Source: a bacterium
GTDB taxonomy: Bacteria > Spirochaetota > UBA4802 > UBA5550
Assembly: GCA_024224995.1 (NCBI GenBank)
Contig: JAAENB010000766.1
Coordinates: 1 to 18,565 of the forward strand
Direction of reading: 5' to 3'
Length of the DNA stretch: 18,565 bases
Below, piece after piece: positions 1-6,175 of this stretch; within the stretch, counting starts at the first letter, position 1, and every line of letters starts with the position of its first letter. The notes below the pieces were generated by a model. The model saw only the letters and a list, made by a program, of their open reading frames with translations. It was not told where the DNA came from and did not search any database. A program made the position numbers and the translations under genes.

Positions 1-81
1 CATTAACTTCTTACACTGGCGGCAGCGCGACCAGACGTGATGAGTGAGCCCTACTCCACAATCTCTTTTCGGATGTGCCAT
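1..81 (-). CDS. N-terminus of a probable Y1/REP-associated transposase (partial, runs off left edge)
   Basis: Only 27 codons are in the window, starting at the ATG at 81-79. The start is supported by a strong Shine-Dalgarno GGGAGG (complement of 87-92) a few bases upstream. The peptide contains GLTHHVWSRC followed by CRQCKK. The G-x-x-H-H-V-x-x-R pattern is what I remember from the first beta-strand of Y1 (IS200-like) transposases and of REP-associated tyrosine transposases, whose N-termini often read G-V-x-H-H-V-x-x-R. The catalytic HUH and Tyr lie outside the window, so the family call is inference. Palindromes of REP type within 400 bp (see 349-381) fit it. A hairpin at 90-108 overlaps the ribosome-binding site. 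Another Cys-containing small protein cannot be excluded. Confidence 0.45.
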   Translation of the reverse strand, partial: MAHPKRDCGVGLTHHVWSRCRQCKKLM

Positions 82-89
82 ATTTTCCT

Positions 90-108
90 CCCAAAACAGG
101 TTTTTGGG
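90..108 (-). promoter_or_regulatory. hairpin overlapping the ribosome-binding site of the left-edge gene
   Basis: In the minus-strand transcript CCCAAAA (complement of 102-108) can pair with TTTTGGG (complement of 90-96) around a 5-nt loop. The 3' arm contains the first three G of the GGGAGG Shine-Dalgarno. Partial masking of the ribosome site is a known means of keeping IS200-type transposase synthesis low; its use here is inference. Confidence 0.35.
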
Positions 109-230
109 GCAAACTTTTTTACCCCTCATTAATAGGACGAACGGGGAGGCCTTTTGATGAAATTTTTTTTGGATTTTTTTGCATAAAATTGAATTTTTTT
201 CAAAAAAAGCCGTTTTTTAAGGGGTTTTGA

Positions 231-300
231 TCTCAGAGCTCTTTATAGGAGCCTTTTTGAAGGGAAAACTTCTCAGAGCTCTTTATTAGAGCTTTTTCTG
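231..300 (+). repeat. two tandem 40-bp repeats, each with a terminator-like hairpin
   Basis: TCTCAGAGCTCTTTAT begins at 231 and again at 271. Each copy forms a small stem (GCTC/GAGC in copy 1, AGCTC/GAGCT in copy 2) followed by a T run, so each looks like a weak intrinsic terminator on the plus strand, although both flanking genes run on the minus strand. Confidence 0.6.
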
Positions 301-348
301 AAAGCGACCCCTGCGAGGGGGCGTTTTGCCAGGATGATGGGAGGGGGG

Positions 349-381
349 TTCATAACGTGGGGCGGAACCCCACGTTGTGAA
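349..381. repeat. dispersed palindrome, copy 1 (TCATAACG family)
   Basis: 14-bp arms at 349-362 and 368-381 with one mismatch and a 5-nt centre. The arm reads TTCATAACGTGGGG. It lies 8 bp beyond the stop codon of the minus-strand gene 390-1409. The same TCATAACG-(A/T)GGG core recurs at 8452-8506 and 13726-13758. Confidence 0.75.
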
Positions 382-389
382 AAAAGAGT

Positions 390-1409
390 TTAGCTGGCCA
401 TTGCAGCTTCTTTATTTTTCTTTGCGGCTTTTTTAGCGGTTTTCTTCGCAGCAGCTTTCGGCTTTTTAGCAGCTTTTGCTTCAGCTTCAGCAGCATATGC
501 TTTTTCTTCTTCTTCAAATATACTCATGTCGAGGTTGGCTTCATTCCAGACCTTTTCCGGGTATACCGGTCTTTCCAAAAGCAGTTCCGGGTTTTCAATA
601 TGCTCTTCAATGAAGGCAAGAGTATTCTTGAAATAAACAGCTTCCGAAACCCTGTCATCAAGGCTGAAACAGAGGCCAACAACATCTTTAACGTATAATT
701 TTCCCTTGTCATCAACAGCGGGTATTTTTTTTATTTTACCGATTAAGGCGAAAACGGAACAGGTTCCCCATTCAAACATATGGTGATGCAGTCTGTCAAG
801 ACCCAGGCTGCCAAGGCTCGCGACAAAACCGGAACACATCAGGGGATCATCCATAACCATGGACCTGGGAGCCATGTTATAATAGTCAAGCTTTGGGAAG
901 ATCCACATGATAAATTTCAGCAGCCACCGGGGAAATTTGGTAATTAGATCCATGGTTTGTTCATCACCGGATTTTGTTTTATTATTCCTGGCATCCTTTA
1001 TTTCCCGTTTACACTTTGGGAGTATTGTATCAAGTGTTTCATAAGGATTGAAACGAACCTTTTTGTTTATTTCTTTTCCACCTTCAGTGAGGGTTTCTTT
1101 TACAATAAAATTAAGGGAAAGATATTTTCTCTGGTAGTACCGCAACCCCGAAACATAGCGGTTCATCTGGGGCTTCATTGCAATGGTACGAACGAGTGTG
1201 CACATTATAATATGAAAAAGTGTTATTTGGTCTTCGGGTTTCTTTTGTTTATTGTACTTATCAATAAAGGGGAGAGTCTTTTTGAGGTCAACATCGACAT
1301 CGTAATAAAGTAATGAATCATTTCTACCTCTCATAAGGTAGGGGATCATCACTCTAAAAGGGGGGAGATTCTTCAAGTATGTTCCGTCGGGTCTTTTTAA
1401 AAATGGCAT
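390..1409 (-). CDS. stand-alone E2-type (CoA-dependent) acyltransferase-like protein with Lys/Ala-rich tail
   Basis: A 339-residue protein. I start it at the ATG at 1409 because TAAGGAG sits 7 bases upstream; an in-frame ATG at 1457 would add 16 residues without a ribosome site. The body resembles the catalytic domain of 2-oxo-acid dehydrogenase E2 / chloramphenicol acetyltransferase-like enzymes: a PYLM segment, a VVGLCFSLDDRVSEA strand-turn near residues 243-257, and an ENPELLLERP helix end. There is no lipoyl or peripheral-subunit-binding domain. The catalytic HxxxDG region of true E2 (DHRVxDG) reads DDRVSEA, so both the His and the Asp-Gly are replaced; I recall similar stand-alone Bacteroides-type relatives with D(D/E)R(V/I). 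The last 40 residues turn Glu/Ala-rich and then Lys/Ala-rich, like a histone-H1 tail. Substrate unknown. No pyruvate-dehydrogenase genes are nearby. Confidence 0.7.
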   Translation of the reverse strand: MPFLKRPDGTYLKNLPPFRVMIPYLMRGRNDSLLYYDVDVDLKKTLPFIDKYNKQKKPEDQITLFHIIMCTLVRTIAMKPQMNRYVSGLRYYQRKYLSLNFIVKETLTEGGKEINKKVRFNPYETLDTILPKCKREIKDARNNKTKSGDEQTMDLITKFPRWLLKFIMWIFPKLDYYNMAPRSMVMDDPLMCSGFVASLGSLGLDRLHHHMFEWGTCSVFALIGKIKKIPAVDDKGKLYVKDVVGLCFSLDDRVSEAVYFKNTLAFIEEHIENPELLLERPVYPEKVWNEANLDMSIFEEEEKAYAAEAEAKAAKKPKAAAKKTAKKAAKKNKEAAMAS

Positions 1410-1577
1410 AGTATACTCCTTAGAAAAAAAATTTAATATTTTCATAACAGTAAGCAATATGATAAATTGTTTGCTGTTTTATTTTTTATATGTTTTTTAT
1501 AGAGAATATTATTTCTGTAACAGCTTTTTTATTGCATATATATTTTGAGTTACAAATGCTTTATTTAGGGGTAATAT

Positions 1578-1612
1578 AAGTCAAGAATAATTTAATTAAT
1601 TATTCTTAACTT
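1578..1612. promoter_or_regulatory. AT-rich 15-bp inverted repeat
   Basis: Arms 1578-1592 and 1598-1612 are complementary with one mismatch around a 5-nt centre. It lies about 170 bp upstream of the E2-like start codon, so an operator or a leader hairpin are both possible. Confidence 0.45.
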
Positions 1613-1630
1613 CGTATAACTGGCTATTAT

Positions 1631-1741
1631 GTGAGTAAAAGCTCAGATTAATTTTTATCAAAAGGCCGTGAGTGAAAGCTCAATTTCGTAAAACGAATAT
1701 TGTATGCTAATTTTAGAGTAATTAATGTGAGTGAAAACTCA
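1631..1741. promoter_or_regulatory. three TGAGY-N4-RCTCA dyad boxes upstream of the E2-like gene
   Basis: GTGAGTAAAAGCTCA at 1631-1645, GTGAGTGAAAGCTCA at 1668-1682 and GTGAGTGAAAACTCA at 1727-1741. The third is a perfect dyad with 5-bp arms. Starts are 37 and 59 bp apart. A fourth copy lies upstream of the next gene (3110-3124). Size and symmetry suit a dimeric repressor such as a TetR-family protein (inference); no regulator gene is in the window. Confidence 0.6.
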
Positions 1742-1750
1742 TGTATGAAG

Positions 1751-1788
1751 AAACGGAATAGCATAACCGGTGTTATGCTATTCCGTTT
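1751..1788. terminator. perfect 17-bp hairpin with T-run, probable terminator of 1802-3058
   Basis: Arms 1751-1767 and 1772-1788 are perfectly complementary around a CGGT loop, 13 bp beyond the stop codon of the minus-strand gene. The T run (1786-1790) is on the plus strand; on the minus strand the stem is followed by TTTCTTC, so it may act both ways. Confidence 0.75.
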
Positions 1789-1801
1789 TTAGAAGCAGTG
1801 T

Positions 1802-3058
1802 TTAATAAACATTTTTATATTCGTCGCCAGCTTCAGTACCAAAAATAAATCCAACAGGCCAGCTGCCCGATGAAACGCCGAGGTAAAAAGCTTTTTTATA
1901 ATACTGAAACGTGAGGCCAAAGCTCATATCCCCGAGCTTAAGGATGCCGGGATAGAGGTTTACCACCAGCTTGTGGGAAAATTCGTTCCGCCGCTGCGGG
2001 TCACCAGCCATGTTCAGATGAGGTATGGCAGCAACGTCACTGGTTCCCGGGTCTATTTCCGGTTCATAGGTAATAGTGAGAATAGGATCATCTCTTTTTG
2101 AAAGATATATCCCGTATGACAATGAAAGTTTTTCTTTATCGGCACCGCCGTTGTCGGCAGTTACAAAGTTCCTGGTTTGCGGACCCATGCCGCAGGAGAG
2201 CTGCCAGCCCGAATCGAATTTAAAGGTTGGTCCCAGGGTGAACATTACCTGCTCGCCCGTAAGAGCCGAAATACTCCAGGGCCCCCAGATGTGCACTCTC
2301 ATCCAATAGAGCTGGCCCCAGTTGGCGCCCTGTCTTCCCGTAAGAAGATTTATTTGCGTCTGGTGCGACCATCCGCGAAAGTGAAGGGTTCTGCTCATAA
2401 ACCGGTTAACGCCGTCGATCTCAAAGAGAAAGTTCGCAAGGAGATCAAAAAAATAAAGATCCGCGATTGCGTCAACACTGTTTTGCTGGTCTTCGGCCTG
2501 CACAATCTCGTTCATAATGTGCATGGTGTAAACACTGATCCAGGCGCAGAGTTTAGGGTATTCATACCCATGATAATGATAATACTCTTCCATTAGTTTG
2601 TATCTCATTCCGCCGCCCACAAGGTGCCAGAGGTAGTTGGGGAAATAAGCTTGCCCCCGGTGGGTGTTGGGGATAAATTCATCCCAGAAAAAGTTCCCCC
2701 ATCCGTAATCGCTTACGGTGTTAAAAGGATTCCCGAGCCTGGAGAAGAGCCGTTTGGAGCCGTTCACGAAGTCGAAGTCTACAATGCTCCTGTTCCTCAT
2801 GGCGCCAAAGCCGCCTTGAATAACGATGTTTAAAGGATCATGAAAAGCACTGGCACCAAAATCTTCATGCCGGTAATAATAATATGTCCGGGATGGAGCC
2901 GGCGTATCGGTTTTTTCTTCCTTTAATTCCGGTTCTGTTTTCGCTATAGTTTCATCTACCGGTTCCGGTTTTTCCTCAGCAGGCTGAGCAGAAACCGCAA
3001 TAGCACAAAGCAAGAGTATGCTTGCGAAATAATATCTTACTTTATTTTTAAAAGTCAT
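1802..3058 (-). CDS. secreted/outer-membrane protein with a YfiM/DUF3943-like polar motif region
   Basis: 418 residues with a signal peptide (hydrophobic 10-22, likely cut after AVSA, residue 24) and then a Glu/Pro-rich linker to about 55. Residues 141-164 (NYLWHLVGGG, EEYYHYHG), 177-185 (YTMHIMNE) and 193-205 (NSVDAIADLYFFD) concentrate His, Glu and Asp in hydrophobic surroundings. From about 225 on, alternating polar/hydrophobic stretches with many aromatics suggest a beta-barrel ending in an aromatic (Tyr). The order H-x-x-G, then an acidic cluster, then D-x-x-A-D-L resembles what I remember of the DUF2279 (YfiM) and DUF3943 families, but I cannot confirm membership. Function unknown. The ribosome site is weak (AGGTAC). 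A regulatory dyad shared with the downstream E2-like gene lies about 52 bp upstream. Confidence 0.65.
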   Translation of the reverse strand: MTFKNKVRYYFASILLLCAIAVSAQPAEEKPEPVDETIAKTEPELKEEKTDTPAPSRTYYYYRHEDFGASAFHDPLNIVIQGGFGAMRNRSIVDFDFVNGSKRLFSRLGNPFNTVSDYGWGNFFWDEFIPNTHRGQAYFPNYLWHLVGGGMRYKLMEEYYHYHGYEYPKLCAWISVYTMHIMNEIVQAEDQQNSVDAIADLYFFDLLANFLFEIDGVNRFMSRTLHFRGWSHQTQINLLTGRQGANWGQLYWMRVHIWGPWSISALTGEQVMFTLGPTFKFDSGWQLSCGMGPQTRNFVTADNGGADKEKLSLSYGIYLSKRDDPILTITYEPEIDPGTSDVAAIPHLNMAGDPQRRNEFSHKLVVNLYPGILKLGDMSFGLTFQYYKKAFYLGVSSGSWPVGFIFGTEAGDEYKNVY

Positions 3059-3109
3059 ATAAGTACCTGTATATCATTCTAAAAATTTTTATAGTAATAT
3101 TCATCTTTA

Positions 3110-3124
3110 TGAGTAGTCGCTCAC
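3110..3124 (-). promoter_or_regulatory. fourth TGAGY-N4-RCTCA dyad box
   Basis: On the minus strand it reads GTGAGCGACTACTCA, the same spacing and arms as the three boxes at 1631-1741. It sits 52 bp upstream of the ATG at 3058, where a repressor could block the promoter. Confidence 0.5.
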
Positions 3125-3271
3125 TTTTTTGCAAATTTCAAATGGTATGCTATTTTTTTCAATAAATTTTTGAAATATAATTAAAAAAATGAGCATTTTA
3201 TAGTCAAATGTACGGTAAAAGGTACAGAAAAGTATACCCAAAAAGGCGGCCCTTTCCAGGTTTTTTTGCTT

Positions 3272-3321
3272 TTGAGTCAAAAAAAGAACACTTTATAGTC
3301 ACATATTTTTACTTGACTCAA
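3272..3321. promoter_or_regulatory. TTGA(G/C)TCAA box pair, one overlapping the -35
   Basis: TTGAGTCAA at 3272-3280 and its exact reverse complement TTGACTCAA at 3313-3321 are 41 bp apart, close to four helical turns. The second overlaps the -35 hexamer of the plus-strand operon. Confidence 0.45.
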
Positions 3322-3340
3322 CTTCATTCTGTGTTATCCT
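3313..3340 (+). promoter_or_regulatory. sigma-70-type promoter of the 3348-4856 operon
   Basis: TTGACT (3313-3318), 16-bp spacer, TATCCT (3335-3340). The expected start of transcription, 6-8 bases downstream, falls at 3347-3348, on the first base of the ATG. No Shine-Dalgarno is visible, so the message may be leaderless. Confidence 0.6.
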
Positions 3341-3347
3341 GAATAGT

Positions 3348-4055
3348 ATGAACGCATTAAAAACAATAATGATTTTATGTTTAAGTGGAATGCTGCTTAT
3401 CACTTTACCGCAGGGGCTTTGGGCTCAGGCTGATTCGGATGAGGTCTATGAAGAAGCGGAAGAGAATGTTGACGATATCCGGGGTGAGAACAGGGATACG
3501 TTTGGTGATAGTGATTCGGAAGAGCCCAAAAAAGAGGAAGCCGGTAAACTTGTAGCTCCCGAAGATTTTCAATACGGAGAAGAAGGGGGAGAAGGAGGCA
3601 GCTCATCTGACCTGTATGGTACGTATGTTGCTTTTGATGTTGACGCGAACACCAAGGATCTGTTCCTGGGACTTTCTGCCGGACTCTCTCTTAGCAATCA
3701 TTTTTTTATATGTTTATATTCTTCGGTAAGACCCTTTAAAAGAACTTTTTTCGCGAATGAACCGTCCGTGGGACTTGTCCAATATAAAGAGTACCGCCTT
3801 AATTTCGGTGCCGGCATTGAAAAAATATTTTTTGTTAGCGATATATTCGGCTTCTACCTGTTCCTGGGAGGCGGGTACTCAGTGGGTATCTACTCCGGAG
3901 CCAGTTCCGATGCCGGAGATACCTTTTACCCGGCAGGACGAGCGGGATTTTTTCTTGGGCTGGGGGGCTTTTCAGTGAAAGTGGGGTGGGAATATATGCG
4001 GCTGCCCCAGGTGCCGAATAACCGTGGTATTCTATCTATAGCAGTTCATTTTTGA
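3348..4055 (+). CDS. small outer-membrane beta-barrel-like protein with acidic N-terminal linker
   Basis: 235 residues. Signal peptide 1-26/28 (hydrophobic core MILCLSGMLLITL, cleavage near LWAQA). Residues 29-83 form a strongly acidic, low-complexity linker (DSDEVYEEAEENVDD and similar). Residues 90-235 are Gly- and aromatic-rich amphipathic strands (FLGLSAGLSL, YLFLGGGYSVGIY, FFLGLGGFSVKVGWEYM) ending in HF, the terminal Phe expected of a barrel inserted by BamA. No family recognised. It starts an operon: the next gene begins 9 bp after its stop, and that gene's ribosome site GAGGTG overlaps this TGA. No ribosome site precedes the ATG at 3348, yet the signal peptide begins exactly there, so I keep this start. 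Confidence 0.75.
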   Translation: MNALKTIMILCLSGMLLITLPQGLWAQADSDEVYEEAEENVDDIRGENRDTFGDSDSEEPKKEEAGKLVAPEDFQYGEEGGEGGSSSDLYGTYVAFDVDANTKDLFLGLSAGLSLSNHFFICLYSSVRPFKRTFFANEPSVGLVQYKEYRLNFGAGIEKIFFVSDIFGFYLFLGGGYSVGIYSGASSDAGDTFYPAGRAGFFLGLGGFSVKVGWEYMRLPQVPNNRGILSIAVHF

Positions 4056-4064
4056 GGTGTTAAA

Positions 4065-4856
4065 ATGAAGAGAGTTAAAAAACCGGCTTGTATTGCTGTA
4101 TTGCTGCTTCTTTCTTTTTTATTTATATTTGTGAGATGTTATGATCTCGATGGAGAATGTACGTATAAACCGGATGATTGCGTGGAAACAGCCTATACCC
4201 AGGGAAGTCTTAATATTTCTGTCACTGCTAAAGACGGAGTTACCCTGTCGGTTGCGGTTTACAGCGGCTCTATTGATGTTAGTAATCTTGGTTCATACAC
4301 TCCCATTCAAACGCTTTCTGTCTCTTCCGGTTCCACCAGTTTAACACTTTCTACCGGCTCTTATTCCGCGGTTGTGCAGTATAATATCGACGGAACAACC
4401 GTAACCGCCGTAGACGGCGGAGAAATATCCGATGATACAACCACTTATTGCGACGGCACCTGCCATGAATTATCAAATGGTGATATAGATCTGCAGCTCG
4501 ATGAAGAAGCCTTAAGCGCCTACCTGGGCGGAGAGGGCGATTATTGTTTTATTGCTACCGCTGCCTACGGCTCATCATTAGCCGGTGACGTGCGTGTTTT
4601 GAAAAAATTCAGGGACGAATATTTACTCACCAACAGCGCGGGAAAATGGTTCGTGAATTTTTATTACAAGAATTCTCCACCCCTTGCTCAGTTTATCAGC
4701 GGCAATGAAACGCTCCGCTTCATTGTCCGGTGTCTGCTCACCCCGGTAGTTTTCGCAATAAAACACCCCTTCTTCTTTCTAGGATTCCTTTCTTTCCTTA
4801 TTTATTGCTATATATATATTCGAAAAAGTCGGGGGAAGGTAATCGGTATAAGGTAA
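4065..4856 (+). CDS. exported CFI-box-CTERM protein
   Basis: 263 residues. N-terminal signal or anchor 1-24 (KRVKKP then a long hydrophobic core). The following Cys is preceded by FVR, a poor lipobox. Residues 48-145 are Thr/Ser-rich beta strands ([16 protein letters not shown] and similar), probably an Ig-like or PEGA-like fold, with a CDGTC pair at 129-133. Residues 161-170, [10 protein letters not shown], are the hallmark of the CFI-box C-terminal domain, followed by the usual [28 protein letters not shown] continuation; that domain is known only as a C-terminal module of exported proteins, with no established reaction. The protein ends in one or two hydrophobic segments (about 217-232 and 235-252) and a basic tail, an anchor-like end. 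Second gene of the operon with 3348-4055. Its last codons run into the GGTAATCGG repeat, so the terminal residues may be repeat-derived. Confidence 0.85.
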   Translation: MKRVKKPACIAVLLLLSFLFIFVRCYDLDGECTYKPDDCVETAYTQGSLNISVTAKDGVTLSVAVYSGSIDVSNLGSYTPIQTLSVSSGSTSLTLSTGSYSAVVQYNIDGTTVTAVDGGEISDDTTTYCDGTCHELSNGDIDLQLDEEALSAYLGGEGDYCFIATAAYGSSLAGDVRVLKKFRDEYLLTNSAGKWFVNFYYKNSPPLAQFISGNETLRFIVRCLLTPVVFAIKHPFFFLGFLSFLIYCYIYIRKSRGKVIGIR

Positions 4857-4930
4857 TCAGATACCGGGAATGGGTTACCGTTACTTTACAATATAACCGA
4901 TTACCCGATTACCCGATCACCGATCACCTT
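4838..4930. repeat. GGTAATCGG / CCGATTACC repeat cluster between convergent genes
   Basis: GGTAATCGGT at 4838-4847 faces ACCGATTACC at 4896-4905, a perfect 10-bp inverted repeat. CCGATYACC-type units then repeat in tandem about four times up to 4928. It separates the convergent stops at 4856 and 4932 and may act as a terminator. One related unit lies at 13836-13845, at the stop codon of the other VWA gene. Confidence 0.55.
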
Positions 4931-4931
4931 A

Positions 4932-6020
4932 CTACCGTGTGTTTTTCTTAATAAACGCCTCCACCGCTTCATCCATTTCTTTCTCTTTATTCTTAACCAT
5001 TTTCCCCAATTTATGTTTAACCTCTATTCGTTCATTGTGTTTTCTATCGAGTTCTTTTTCCAGCTTGTTAAGAGTGTCTTTAAGGTCGCCCGAAACAGAC
5101 AGTCTCTTTTTAATAAGAAAGGCTTTGGTTTTGTTGTATTGCTGAGTTTCATAGGTTAAATAGCTGTTATACTGGCGAACAATACAAAGAACATCTTTGT
5201 ACAGTTTGCTTAAATTTTTGAAAAAACTTTCAAAGGCTTTAACAAAGTCTTCCTCGCTCTTAACATCAGCGTAGGTACCGTCGCAGGCAACGGCAATTTG
5301 AGATAGCTGGCGTTTGGTCTTCGAGTCAACAGCCAGACCAATGATAGTAACAATGGGATTGACCTTATGGGCTTTCAGTTCTTTAATCGCTTCAACGGGA
5401 TTTCCGCCGCAGCTTTCCTGGCCGTCGCTAATGAGAACCAGGTTGTTGTTTTCTTCGGCATGAGGCTTAAAATATTCAATGGCCTTCCTGATTGAAAAGT
5501 CAATAGGGGTAGCCCCGGTAGGACGGAGCCCGTTGATTTGAGACTTAATTGATTCCCGGTCAACTGTTCCAATTGGAGCAAGAAGTTTGACACTCTCTTC
5601 ACCGCAGCCCCGGGCGCCGTAAATAGCCAGGCCAACTCTCATTTTTTTCGGCAGAGAATCGATGTATTTGCCCAGAATTTTTTTTGCCATATCCATCCTG
5701 GTGCCGCCTTCAAGAGGGGCGCTCATACTGCCGGAAACATCAAGAATGAGGAGTACGTTTTTTGGCTTTCCGATCTTTAAAATATCGGTCTTTATAACAC
5801 CGCATTTTGTTCCTTTTTCCCTTTCCCTGCTTTTGACCAGGGCTTCATTGATGCGGGGATTGAAACCGGTTTCGGTTTCAATTTCATCGGGAAAACCGTC
5901 ATGGTCCCAGTCTGCTTCGTATGGATTTTCAGCAAAAGCAAAGGTAACAATACATAAGGAAAATAGAGAAACAAAAATGATTATAGCAATGTTGAAAAAA
6001 ATATTTTCCGTTTTTTTCAT
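4932..6020 (-). CDS. secreted von Willebrand factor A protein with a thrombospondin-3-like calcium loop
   Basis: 362 residues. Signal peptide 1-30 (long hydrophobic core, cut after AFA). Residues 37-48, DWDHDGFPDEIE, match a thrombospondin type-3/EF-hand-like calcium loop. The VWA domain covers about 87-270, with MIDAS motif DVSGSMS at 94-100, a Thr in TGATP (168-172) and Asp in LISDGQE (196-202), so all metal-coordinating positions look intact. Residues 270-362 are highly charged and predicted to form a coiled coil or helix (KLEKELDRKHNERIEVKHKL). There is no C-terminal anchor, so it is probably periplasmic or loosely surface-attached. The ribosome site AAGGAAG precedes the ATG at 6020. It converges on the CFI-box operon. 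Ligand unknown; VWA domains generally bind proteins through the metal site. Confidence 0.85.
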   Translation of the reverse strand: MKKTENIFFNIAIIIFVSLFSLCIVTFAFAENPYEADWDHDGFPDEIETETGFNPRINEALVKSREREKGTKCGVIKTDILKIGKPKNVLLILDVSGSMSAPLEGGTRMDMAKKILGKYIDSLPKKMRVGLAIYGARGCGEESVKLLAPIGTVDRESIKSQINGLRPTGATPIDFSIRKAIEYFKPHAEENNNLVLISDGQESCGGNPVEAIKELKAHKVNPIVTIIGLAVDSKTKRQLSQIAVACDGTYADVKSEEDFVKAFESFFKNLSKLYKDVLCIVRQYNSYLTYETQQYNKTKAFLIKKRLSVSGDLKDTLNKLEKELDRKHNERIEVKHKLGKMVKNKEKEMDEAVEAFIKKNTR

Positions 6021-6059
6021 AATAGAACTTCCTTGTACTAATATTTAATACCAGTAGGT

Positions 6060-6088
6060 AAGATAATAATAAAAAAAGGCAGAGTCAA
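6060..6088 (-). promoter_or_regulatory. promoter of the VWA gene 4932-6020
   Basis: On the minus strand TTGACT (complement of 6083-6088), 17-bp spacer, TATCTT (complement of 6060-6065). The predicted start near 6053 gives a leader of about 32 bases that contains the AAGGAAG ribosome site, so the gene is probably transcribed separately from 6176-7714. Confidence 0.55.
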
Positions 6089-6175
6089 ACAATTTTCTAT
6101 CATAAGTATAAAAGAGCTTGTAATATGTCTTTAAAAGTGAACAATGTGCAGGTAATATTCATGTTTTATGTTGTT

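Larger units (their letters stand above)
82..389. other. intergenic region with T-tracts, a tandem repeat and REP-like hairpins
   Basis: No convincing gene. From 112 to 217 it is rich in T runs of 6-8 bases. From 231 a 40-bp direct repeat follows, then a GC-rich hairpin at about 304-322 (CCCCT-GCG-AGGGG followed by TTTT), then the palindrome at 349-381. It separates two minus-strand genes and should hold the promoter of the left-edge gene, but I found no clear -35/-10 pair. Confidence 0.6.
1410..1801. other. 392-bp intergenic region upstream of the E2-like gene
   Basis: No gene seen. Reading away from the E2-like start, it contains an AT-rich stretch, an imperfect dyad at 1578-1612, three TGAGY-N4-RCTCA boxes and a perfect 17-bp hairpin. 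I could not fix a promoter by inspection. Confidence 0.6.
3059..3347. other. divergent regulatory region between 1802-3058 and 3348-4055
   Basis: 289 bp without a gene. Besides the boxes listed separately it holds a direct repeat: the core TTTATAGTCA with the same flanks (preceded by an A run and GA-C-A) at about 3190-3209 and 3284-3304, 94 bp apart. Confidence 0.55.

Noticed and set aside
390..1409. Component of a pyruvate or 2-oxoglutarate dehydrogenase complex
   Set aside because: No lipoyl or subunit-binding domain, no E1/E3 neighbours, and the catalytic His-Asp motif is missing.
1631..1741. CRISPR-like or attachment-site direct repeats
   Set aside because: Repeats are only 15 bp with irregular spacing, and no integrase or phage gene is present; a regulator-binding site fits better.
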